In this document: positions 1 through 5,769 of the stretch, piece after piece
Layout of the letters: each line of letters begins with the position of its first letter
Position numbering within the stretch: position 1 is the first letter of the stretch
Assembly (NCBI GenBank): GCA_021648425.1
Contig: JAKISV010000100.1
Span: 1-10,326 of the forward strand
Source: Rhizobiaceae bacterium
Lineage (GTDB): Bacteria; Pseudomonadota; Alphaproteobacteria; Rhizobiales; Rhizobiaceae
DNA length: 10,326 nucleotides
Direction: 5' to 3'
The notes under the pieces: generated by a model
What the model was told of the DNA's origin: nothing
The model's input: the letters and a program-made list of their open reading frames with translations, nothing else
Databases searched by the model: none
Translations under genes and position numbers: made by a program

Positions 1-503
1 TCATCATTCGCGAGGGCCGTGCGCCGGTCATTGCCATCAACAAGTGGGATTTGATAGACGATCGACAGCATGTGCTTAAAGAACTGCATGAAAAGGCAGA
101 GCGCCTGTTGCCGCAAATCAAAGGCCTGAAAGTTGTGCCGATATCGGGCGCCACCGGTGAAGGCATCCCCAAGTTAATGAAGGCCGTATTAGACGTACAC
201 AAGGCCTGGAATCGCAGGGTCCCAACCGCGCGCCTGAATAAATGGCTTGACGATGTTCAATATCACCACCCGGCACCGGCTGTGGGTGGCCGTCGCATAC
301 GCATGAAATTTGTCACCCAGGTGAAATCACGCCCGCCCACCTTTATGGTTTCGTGTTCGCGTCCCGATTCCCTGCCTACCTCTTACACAAGATATATGGT
401 CAACAGCCTGCGTGAACAGTTTGATCTTTATGCAACGCCCATCCGCATGTTCATGCGCAAAGGGGAAAACCCCTATGAGAAGCGCAAAAAACGTAACAAT
501 TGA
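1..503 (+). CDS. der: Ribosome-assembly GTPase Der (EngA), C-terminal part
   Basis: The gene is open at the left edge; the visible frame begins at base 3 and gives about 166 residues. It shows the end of the second GTPase domain: the guanine-specificity motif NKWD (bases 39-50) and the following SGATGEG loop (bases 144-164). After these comes the KH-like C-terminal domain, with a basic tail ending KRKKRNN. Der is a tandem-GTPase protein that binds the 50S precursor and is needed for ribosome maturation in the cytoplasm. NKWD rather than the commoner NKxD variants, together with the KH-like tail, distinguishes Der from Era or MnmE. The 5' half, including the first G domain, lies outside the window. 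No clear intrinsic terminator follows the stop codon. Confidence 0.95.
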   Translation, partial: IIREGRAPVIAINKWDLIDDRQHVLKELHEKAERLLPQIKGLKVVPISGATGEGIPKLMKAVLDVHKAWNRRVPTARLNKWLDDVQYHHPAPAVGGRRIRMKFVTQVKSRPPTFMVSCSRPDSLPTSYTRYMVNSLREQFDLYATPIRMFMRKGENPYEKRKKRNN

Positions 504-723
504 TTCAGTACGTTACCCGCCATATTAATAATACCTGTTTCCTGCCGATTTCTCGCCCAATTTGCTTGCCAATAGAAGAGCTGCAGTTTCTGCGTCCGCA
601 GGACTGTGGACAAACAAGGCGCGTTAATCATCTGGAAATACAAGCTTAACACATCATCAAGGTTAACAAACTATATTCAGGTTTCAGCACATCAGGTGCT
701 TGAAACCAGTTTTTCGTTTGTCT

Positions 724-727
724 GGAG
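724..727 (+). promoter_or_regulatory. Ribosome binding site supporting the TTG start of the hydrolase
   Basis: GGAG stands seven bases before an in-frame TTG at 735. None of the other in-frame starts (GTG 606, TTG 798, GTG 804) has a Shine-Dalgarno match at a normal distance. This is the basis for the 402-residue form. Confidence 0.45.
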
Positions 728-734
728 TAGGGTA

Positions 735-1943
735 TTGCGTAACACAGGCCTAAAACGGTGGCTCGATCGTTCACCACCGCATTTTCTTGTAAAATCTTTG
801 TCAGTGCTCAACTCTGGTTTTAATAACCGTGGTGTAAAAACCATTGCCCTGAGTGTTGCGATATTTGCCGCAAGTTATAACACTGTTTCCTATCAGGATA
901 TGCAAAGCCTGGCATTTGGCGAAGATCGCTGGCTGGTGCATTTGCCTGATGGCCCCGGCCAGTCAGTTGCTGCCGCATCCATGAGCCTGACCGACCCTGT
1001 CATTACCGGGGCTGTAATTTCTGGCGATAAACTGGCGCAAAAAAACACCCGGCCGGTTTCTGCTGATTTTGATCGCCTGACCACCCAAACACCCCAGCCG
1101 CCAAAGGCCCAGACAATCAACCGCACAATGAAGGGCGATCGCGTCATATCTTCTACCGTGCAAAGGCCTCCGGCATATTTTTCAGCCGGCTCCGTTCTTC
1201 GCCGCAGCAGTTTTTTAAGCCCGTTGAGAGTGGACAAAAAACAAAGCCTGGCATTTTTAAAGGCAAAGCCCGTTGGCGAAGCAATGAAAATTGCCTCGGT
1301 ATTTCAAATAAAAATCGACAAGCGCAAACGTGACCTGAAAAAACTCCCCGTTATGGTCGCAAGTCTGGTGCGTGAATCAGAGAGTTCGATTCTTTCCTAT
1401 TTACCCGAACCAACAGTGAAATATTCACCCTTTGCTGCCGTTTTGCGCGATGAAAGTCCGGTATCCATCATCCCCAAACTCAATCGCGGCGATCATCCCT
1501 GGGCTGATGATCCGCTGCCAAAAGAATCATTTTCCAAAAAACAACAAACCTGCCTGGCCACCGGCATCTATTTTGAAGCGCGCGGAGAGCCTGCTCGCGG
1601 GCAGGCAGCCGTTGCTCAGGTGATTCTCAATCGCGTTCGTAATCCCGCCTATCCCAATTCAATCTGCGGTGTCGTCTACCAGAATAAAAATCTCTATAAC
1701 CGGTGCCAGTTTTCTTTTGCTTGTGACAGGAAACGCGACCGGGTTACCAATCCCCCCCTATGGAGCTTAGCCAAAGACATCGCCAAAGAGACAACCGCCG
1801 GGCGCATTTGGCTTTCCCAGGTTGGTTCTTCAACCCACTACCACGCTGTCTATGTTCGTCCCAAGTGGGCTAAAACCATGAAAAGAGTCGGTAAAATCGG
1901 CCTGCATATATTCTACCGCACCTATGGCGGCGGCTGGAGTTAG
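735..1943 (+). CDS. Membrane-anchored cell wall hydrolase, SleB / Hydrolase_2 family
   Basis: The last 125 residues or so match the SleB-type cell wall hydrolase domain: a conserved Cys (residue 273 from this start), the YFEARGE motif whose first Glu (281) is the likely catalytic acid, the ILNRV segment, the CQFSF motif, and the STHYHA and W-x-K motifs before the C terminus. Family members cleave peptidoglycan, probably as lytic transglycosylases. The N-terminal part has one hydrophobic segment (about residues 33-51, GVKTIALSVAIFAAS) preceded by basic residues, so the protein is probably anchored in the inner membrane with the enzyme domain in the periplasm. A poorly conserved linker of about 200 residues separates anchor and domain. 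I chose the TTG at 735 because GGAG lies seven bases upstream. The frame stays open to a GTG at 606 (445 residues) but its AGGA is only two bases away; TTG 798 and GTG 804 are also possible. Family is confident, start is not. Confidence 0.85.
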   Translation: MRNTGLKRWLDRSPPHFLVKSLSVLNSGFNNRGVKTIALSVAIFAASYNTVSYQDMQSLAFGEDRWLVHLPDGPGQSVAAASMSLTDPVITGAVISGDKLAQKNTRPVSADFDRLTTQTPQPPKAQTINRTMKGDRVISSTVQRPPAYFSAGSVLRRSSFLSPLRVDKKQSLAFLKAKPVGEAMKIASVFQIKIDKRKRDLKKLPVMVASLVRESESSILSYLPEPTVKYSPFAAVLRDESPVSIIPKLNRGDHPWADDPLPKESFSKKQQTCLATGIYFEARGEPARGQAAVAQVILNRVRNPAYPNSICGVVYQNKNLYNRCQFSFACDRKRDRVTNPPLWSLAKDIAKETTAGRIWLSQVGSSTHYHAVYVRPKWAKTMKRVGKIGLHIFYRTYGGGWS

Positions 1944-2060
1944 AGTAGTTTTACACTCTGAAAATCCCCATAATCCTCACCTTTGAAGCAAGTCATCTGC
2001 CGCAAGGTGCGACCTATTGTTTAATTCGTGATTCATTCGCCTGTTTTAGCGCACCTGTGC

Positions 2061-2089
2061 TTGACATGCATCGGGCCAAAAACTATGTT
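2061..2089 (+). promoter_or_regulatory. Candidate sigma70-type promoter upstream of atpI
   Basis: TTGACA (2061-2066), a 17-base spacer and TATGTT (2084-2089) fit the housekeeping promoter pattern. It lies in the 331-base noncoding stretch 1944-2274 between the hydrolase and atpI and would give a leader of roughly 180 bases. The rest of that stretch holds a short weak hairpin just after the hydrolase stop, a five-base-arm repeat at 2100-2114, and the stronger palindrome at 2173-2206; I see no gene in it. Confidence 0.4.
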
Positions 2090-2172
2090 GCGCGCGATCT
2101 CGGGGGTATCCCGAATTGTGCAATTATTCCACGGAACGGGTACTGCCCCTGATTATATTTTGTCCGATTGCC

Positions 2173-2206
2173 CCGTTAATTGCCTGTTACAGGCATAGTA
2201 TAACGG
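2173..2206 (+). repeat. Nested inverted repeat in the atpI upstream region
   Basis: Outer arms CCGTTA (2173-2178) and TAACGG (2201-2206) enclose a perfect 15-base dyad, TGCCTGT-T-ACAGGCA (2181-2195). As RNA the inner arms would pair as six base pairs around TTA, with an unequal internal loop (two and five bases) to the outer stem. A TATAAC (2199-2204), which would make a good -10 element, overlaps the right side. It could be an operator over a proximal atp promoter or a leader hairpin. Confidence 0.5.
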
Positions 2207-2274
2207 AAAGATTATTGGCCGAATAAATCTTAATTCTGATATGGTTCAGAATTGTTTTTGCGGGAATAAAATCT

Positions 2275-2622
2275 TTGTCCAATTCACACCGCCAAGGTCC
2301 ACTTGACGAACGACTGAAGTCGCTGGATAAGAAACTGAAAGAAAGCGATAAAGGCCGTACTTCTAGTGAAAGAAAGTCGGATAATGTCAATTTCAGCAAT
2401 GCCATCAGGCTATCCACTGAATTTGTAGTGGCAATACTGGTTGGAATTGGAATTGGCTGGACGATAGACAGATTTTTTGGCACAGCACCCTGGGCGATGA
2501 TTATATTTTTGCCTTTGGGGTTTTTTGCCGGTGTAAGAAATATAATGCGTGCTTCAGGATTGCAGAGTGGTTCGCAATCTGAAAACACTAACGAGAATGA
2601 CGACAATTCGAATCGGGACTGA
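2275..2622 (+). CDS. atpI: ATP synthase accessory protein I (AtpI)
   Basis: The 115-residue product has a charged, Lys/Glu/Ser-rich N-terminal third, then two hydrophobic segments: about residues 48-63 around VVAILVGIGIGW and residues 74-92 around WAMIIFLPLGFFAGV. It ends in a polar Asn-rich tail. The first helix followed by TIDRFF and the GxRN motif after the second are typical of alphaproteobacterial AtpI. AtpI is not a subunit of the finished enzyme; it has been linked to c-ring assembly and Mg2+ handling in the membrane. It heads the F0 cluster, 86 bases before atpB. The start is TTG; a weak GGGA lies about ten bases upstream and no ATG or GTG is available in frame between the upstream stop at 2224 and this TTG. 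Confidence 0.9.
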   Translation: MSNSHRQGPLDERLKSLDKKLKESDKGRTSSERKSDNVNFSNAIRLSTEFVVAILVGIGIGWTIDRFFGTAPWAMIIFLPLGFFAGVRNIMRASGLQSGSQSENTNENDDNSNRD

Positions 2623-2640
2623 TTATTCCCGGACAATACA

Positions 2641-2677
2641 TTCAAAGTTGCCGGCAAAGCTGCCGGGCAATTTTGAA
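2641..2677 (+). repeat. Long hairpin between atpI and atpB
   Basis: The left arm is 2641-2656 (starts TTCAAAGTTG, ends CCGGCA), the loop is AAGC (2657-2660), and the right arm is 2661-2677 (starts TGCCGGGC, ends TTTTGAA). The arms pair along almost their full length, about 16 base pairs, with one extra base on the right and one G-T wobble. No T-run follows, so it is not a standard intrinsic terminator. It lies 19 bases after the atpI stop and 31 before the atpB start. Confidence 0.75.
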
Positions 2678-2696
2678 TAGAAGAATTACAGGAACT

Positions 2697-2702
2697 AAGG
2701 AA
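2697..2702 (+). promoter_or_regulatory. Ribosome binding site fixing the TTG start of atpB
   Basis: AAGGAA lies six bases before TTG 2709. The next in-frame ATG is codon 36, inside conserved sequence, so the TTG is the only reasonable start. Confidence 0.75.
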
Positions 2703-2708
2703 TAACAA

Positions 2709-3467
2709 TTGGCTACTCATCCAGATCCTATCAAGCAGTTCGCAATTAACAAGCTTTTGCCGCTGGATATCAATGGTGTGGATTTGTCATTTACCAATTC
2801 ATCATTGTTTATGGTCGCAACGGTTGTTCTGACTTCGGCCTATTTTCTGTGGTCAACCGGTGGACGGGGCATGGTCCCCACCCGGTCTCAATCCGTATCC
2901 GAGATAGTCTACGAATTTGTTGCGGGTATGCTCAGGGATTCAGCTGGCTCCTCAGGCATGAAATTTTTCCCGTTCGTATTTTCTTTGTTCATGTTCATCC
3001 TGATAATCAACATGTTTGGCATGTTCCCCTATTTCCTGACTGTCACAGCACACATTATTATCACGATTGCCCTGGCAATGGCGGTATTCCTCACAGTGCT
3101 GGTAGTCGGATTTGGCCGTCATGGGGTGGGTTTTTTAAAGCTGTTTGTACCCTCTGGTGTGCCGATGCTGATCATGCCGCTGGTGATTGCTATCGAGATT
3201 ATATCGTTTATCGCCAGGCCAATCAGCCACTCGGTGCGTCTGTTTGCCAATATGCTGGCCGGCCACATCACGCTGAAAGTGTTTGCCGGCTTCATCGTTT
3301 CATTGAGCGCCATGGGAACGGTGGGTATTGTTGGTTCAATCCTGCCCTTTGCCATGACTGTTGGAATGACCGCACTTGAATTCCTGGTGGCGTTTCTCCA
3401 GGCCTATGTGTTTACCATGCTGACTTGCATGTATATCAACGATGCCCTTCATCCCGGTGGGCACTAA
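2709..3467 (+). CDS. atpB: ATP synthase F0 subunit a
   Basis: The 252-residue product has the full subunit a pattern of several membrane helices and the diagnostic block SHSVRLFANMLAGH at residues 173-185. Its Arg177 corresponds to the essential Arg of the stator proton channel. Further landmarks are the N-terminal DPIKQF, FPFVFSLFMFILIINMFGMFPY (residues 87-108) and the C-terminal helix LEFLVAFLQAYVFTMLT ending in HPGGH. Subunit a carries the two proton half-channels next to the c-ring in the inner membrane. The length is normal for alphaproteobacteria. The start is TTG with a good Shine-Dalgarno. The gene follows atpI and precedes atpE by 59 bases. Confidence 0.97.
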   Translation: MATHPDPIKQFAINKLLPLDINGVDLSFTNSSLFMVATVVLTSAYFLWSTGGRGMVPTRSQSVSEIVYEFVAGMLRDSAGSSGMKFFPFVFSLFMFILIINMFGMFPYFLTVTAHIIITIALAMAVFLTVLVVGFGRHGVGFLKLFVPSGVPMLIMPLVIAIEIISFIARPISHSVRLFANMLAGHITLKVFAGFIVSLSAMGTVGIVGSILPFAMTVGMTALEFLVAFLQAYVFTMLTCMYINDALHPGGH

Positions 3468-3470
3468 CGA

Positions 3471-3490
3471 AAACCAATTCAAACCAATTC
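3471..3490 (+). repeat. Tandem ten-base repeat upstream of atpE
   Basis: AAACCAATTC occurs twice in direct tandem between the atpB stop and the atpE ribosome binding site. The core octamer ACCAATTC is found again twice after atpE, at 3757-3764 and 3825-3832. Confidence 0.7.
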
Positions 3491-3526
3491 AAGATGTTTC
3501 TTGATAATTCACAAAGGAGTGAAAAA

Positions 3527-3754
3527 ATGGAACCAGAAGCAGCAAAACTCATCGGCGCAGGCCTGGCAGCAATCGGAACAGGCGCAGCCGGTATCGGCGT
3601 TGGCAACCTGTTTGGTCAATTCCTGCAGGGCGCATTGCGTAACCCTTCCGCAGCAGATGGCCAGTTCGGCCGCCTGATTTTCGGTTTTGCGGTGACAGAA
3701 GCCCTCGGCATCTTCGCCCTGCTTATCGCTTTGCTACTGCTCTTTGCAGTTTAA
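3527..3754 (+). CDS. atpE: ATP synthase F0 subunit c
   Basis: The 75-residue product is a two-helix hairpin. The first helix is very glycine and alanine rich (about residues 8-34), the polar loop carries Arg38-Asn39-Pro40, and the second helix holds the proton-binding carboxylate Glu58 in VTEALGIF. Multiple copies form the rotating ring in the inner membrane. Length and sequence are typical of alphaproteobacterial c subunits. The frame is open further upstream, but the ATG at 3527 is clearly the start: AAGGAG ends seven bases before it and the protein then begins at the usual point. It is the best-initiated gene of the operon, matching the high copy number of c in the complex. Confidence 0.97.
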   Translation: MEPEAAKLIGAGLAAIGTGAAGIGVGNLFGQFLQGALRNPSAADGQFGRLIFGFAVTEALGIFALLIALLLLFAV

Positions 3755-3764
3755 TTACCAATTC

Positions 3765-3797
3765 CCATGCGCGGTTGTTACTGGCAAACGCGCATGG
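3765..3797 (+). repeat. Hairpin after atpE
   Basis: Perfect nine-base arms CCATGCGCG (3765-3773) and CGCGCATGG (3789-3797) enclose 15 bases, within which TTG and CAA can add three more pairs after one mismatch. It begins ten bases after the atpE stop. AAAATTGT follows rather than a T-run, so read-through into the b' gene is expected. Intercistronic hairpins of this kind can protect an upstream message end. Confidence 0.7.
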
Positions 3798-3899
3798 AAA
3801 ATTGTCCTGATTGTTGAATTACCAACCAATTCGCCCGTCTCATTAATCGGGACGGCGAGCATTTATTAGCAGAACCATCTGCAAATGCCGGAGTGAAAT

Positions 3900-4460
3900 A
3901 TGTTCATTACATCCGCCTATGCTGCCGCTGATACCGCAGCCAAACTTGGTGAAGAAGCGGTAAAGAAAAAGAACGTCTTTCCGCCCTTTGATCCATCGAC
4001 ATTTACTTCACAATTATTGTGGTTGGCAATTACGTTTGGAATTTTCTATTTTCTAATGGCAAGGGTCGTATTGCCGCGCATCGGCAATATTCTTGAAGTT
4101 CGTCGTGACAGAATTTCCCAGGATCTGGAAGAAGCCCAGCGCCTTAAGGAAGAGACTGATGCCTCCATTGCTGCCTATGAACAAGAACTGGCAGAGGCAA
4201 GAAAAAATGCTCACACGATTGCTCGCGAAGCCAGTGAAACGGCTAAATTAGCCGCTGACAAGGAACGTCAGAAAACTGAAGCCAAACTTGCAAATACCCT
4301 GGCACAAGCGGAGCAAACAGTCCGTAAAGTCAAAGACGCAGCCCTGGCGCAAATCGATACCATTGCCAGCGATACCACACAGGCGATCATTTCGCGCTTG
4401 ATTGGTACCAAAGTCACCAAAGCAGAATTAGCCAAAGCAATCAGCAAAATTGCAAAATGA
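3900..4460 (+). CDS. atpF': ATP synthase F0 subunit b' (divergent b)
   Basis: The 186-residue product is a b-type stator subunit. It has an N-terminal extension of about 35 residues, one membrane helix (about residues 38-57, LLWLAITFGIFYFLMARVVL), and then a long charged, alanine-rich coiled coil to the C terminus. The extension and the R-V-V-L-P-R-I sequence after the helix are characteristic of b' in photosynthetic and other alphaproteobacteria. With b it forms the heterodimeric peripheral stalk linking F0 to F1. The ATG follows GGAG at six bases. It lies 145 bases after atpE, the widest gap in the operon, with a hairpin in between. The gene is also called atpG or atpX in some annotations. 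Confidence 0.95.
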   Translation: MFITSAYAAADTAAKLGEEAVKKKNVFPPFDPSTFTSQLLWLAITFGIFYFLMARVVLPRIGNILEVRRDRISQDLEEAQRLKEETDASIAAYEQELAEARKNAHTIAREASETAKLAADKERQKTEAKLANTLAQAEQTVRKVKDAALAQIDTIASDTTQAIISRLIGTKVTKAELAKAISKIAK

Positions 4461-4509
4461 ATTAGAATCCGTTTAAGAAAAACCGGATCCAGGACGACAG
4501 GAAGATATT

Positions 4510-4995
4510 ATGGCATTAGACGCATCCTTTTGGGCCCTTGCTGCTCTAGTCGTTTTTTTCGGCATCGTTATCTATCTCAAGGTGCCCGGCCTGATTGCAA
4601 AAAACCTGGATGACCGCGCCAATTCAATTCGATCAGAATTGGATGAAGCGCGTAAATTGCGTGAAGAAGCCCAGACGATTTTGGCGGAATATCAGCGAAA
4701 GCGCAAAGAAGCGGAATCGGAAGCGGAAGAAATAGTTGAAGCTGCCCGCCACGAAGCCGAGGTGCTTGCTGCCCAGGCCCGTGTAAAAACCGAAGAATTC
4801 ATCGCCAGACGCACAGCCATGGCTGAGAACAAAATTGCCCAGGCGCAAGCCCAGGCGCTGAGTGATGTTAAATCAGCCGCCGTCGATATGGCAATTGCTG
4901 CTGCCCAGACAATAGTTGCCGATAAAGTAACCGGCACATCGGCTGATCAGATCATCAAGAACTCCATCGCCGAAGTTAAAGCCCGCCTGAACTGA
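4510..4995 (+). CDS. atpF: ATP synthase F0 subunit b
   Basis: The 161-residue product has one N-terminal membrane helix (about residues 6-24, SFWALAALVVFFGIVIYL), then the L-D-D-R-A-N-S-I-R-S-E-L block and a long Glu/Ala/Arg-rich coiled coil. This is the second peripheral-stalk subunit, partner of b' encoded 49 bases upstream. The start ATG has AGGA about eight bases ahead. It is the last gene of the F0 operon: no atpH/A/G/D/C follow, as is usual in alphaproteobacteria where F1 genes form a separate operon. The stop codon lies ten bases from the stop of the convergent rnhB, and I see no convincing intrinsic terminator in that gap. Confidence 0.96.
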   Translation: MALDASFWALAALVVFFGIVIYLKVPGLIAKNLDDRANSIRSELDEARKLREEAQTILAEYQRKRKEAESEAEEIVEAARHEAEVLAAQARVKTEEFIARRTAMAENKIAQAQAQALSDVKSAAVDMAIAAAQTIVADKVTGTSADQIIKNSIAEVKARLN

Positions 4996-5005
4996 AAATC
5001 AGCAT

Positions 5006-5683
5006 TTATCTGTTTGCCAGCGGCGCAAAACTCATGCGGTGCAGCGGGCAGGGGCCTGAAATGGCAATAGCACGGCGATGAAGCAATGTGCCGTACCCTT
5101 TGTGTTTTTCAAACCCGTATTGCGGATAAACAATTGCCGCCTGTTTCATAATCTGGTCACGAACAACCTTTGCAACAATTGATGCGGCTGCAATCGACCT
5201 GGAACGCCCGTCACCTTTTATAACCGCCGTTGCACTACCTTGCAGACGGGGTGGGACATCGCGCCCGTCAATCAGACACCAGTGCGGTTTGATTGCCAGT
5301 GCTTTGGCGCAATTGGTCATCGATAGCAATGTCGCCTGTCTGATGTTGATTTTATCTATTGTGTTGGCATTTGTAATCGACACGGCCACATAACTCGTGT
5401 GCATTATTTCAACATATAATTCTTCGCGAATTTTGCTGGAAAGTTTTTTGGAATCATTAAGCCCGGTTGGTAACGCATTTGGGTTCAAGATTACCGCTGC
5501 TGCCACCACCGGCCCTGCCAATGGTCCGCGACCAGCCTCATCTATTCCAGCGACATTTTTATAGCCCAGTCGGGCAAGCCGCTGTTCCAGTTCCATATCC
5601 GGTTGAACCTGATCCCTGATTGGTTTGAGTGGGGAATCATAAATCCAGCTATCGGTGGAATCGGTGGGGGGCAAATTATTCAT
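5006..5683 (-). CDS. rnhB: Ribonuclease HII
   Basis: The 225-residue product carries the RNase HII signature GIDEAGRGPLAGPVVAA (residues 46-62) with catalytic Asp48 and Glu49. Next come DSKKLS (77-82), LIDGRD with Asp139, and KGD at 156-158 followed by SIAAASIVAKVVRD. Asp139 and Asp158 are the likely remaining metal ligands. The enzyme cuts RNA in RNA-DNA hybrids, including single ribonucleotides in DNA. The roughly 45-residue lead before the signature is common in Hyphomicrobiales homologues, which supports the ATG at 5683, although its ribosome binding site is weak. It follows the radical SAM gene on the same strand after 86 bases and may be co-transcribed with it. Confidence 0.96.
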   Translation of the reverse strand: MNNLPPTDSTDSWIYDSPLKPIRDQVQPDMELEQRLARLGYKNVAGIDEAGRGPLAGPVVAAAVILNPNALPTGLNDSKKLSSKIREELYVEIMHTSYVAVSITNANTIDKINIRQATLLSMTNCAKALAIKPHWCLIDGRDVPPRLQGSATAVIKGDGRSRSIAAASIVAKVVRDQIMKQAAIVYPQYGFEKHKGYGTLLHRRAIAISGPCPLHRMSFAPLANR

Positions 5684-5719
5684 GCGGCGAATTTTACCCG
5701 CCCACCGGCCCGCTCACAA

Positions 5720-5751
5720 GTGCGATTGACACGGGGGATGACCAATCGCAC
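5720..5751 (-). repeat. Inverted repeat between the radical SAM gene and rnhB
   Basis: Perfect nine-base arms GTGCGATTG (5720-5728) and CAATCGCAC (5743-5751) enclose 14 bases. It starts about 18 bases after the radical SAM stop and ends 36 bases before rnhB on the minus strand. There is no T-run on either side, so complete termination is unlikely. Confidence 0.7.
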
Positions 5752-5769
5752 AGGCAAGTCTGATAAATA

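Noticed and set aside
1942..1959. Small hairpin at the end of the cell wall hydrolase gene as a terminator.
   Set aside because: Only seven pairs with a bulge, overlapping the stop codon, and no T-run afterwards.
2241..2306. A 21-codon upstream reading frame (ATG 2241 to TGA 2304-2306) overlapping the atpI start.
   Set aside because: It has no ribosome binding site and no recognisable leader-peptide composition; most likely chance.
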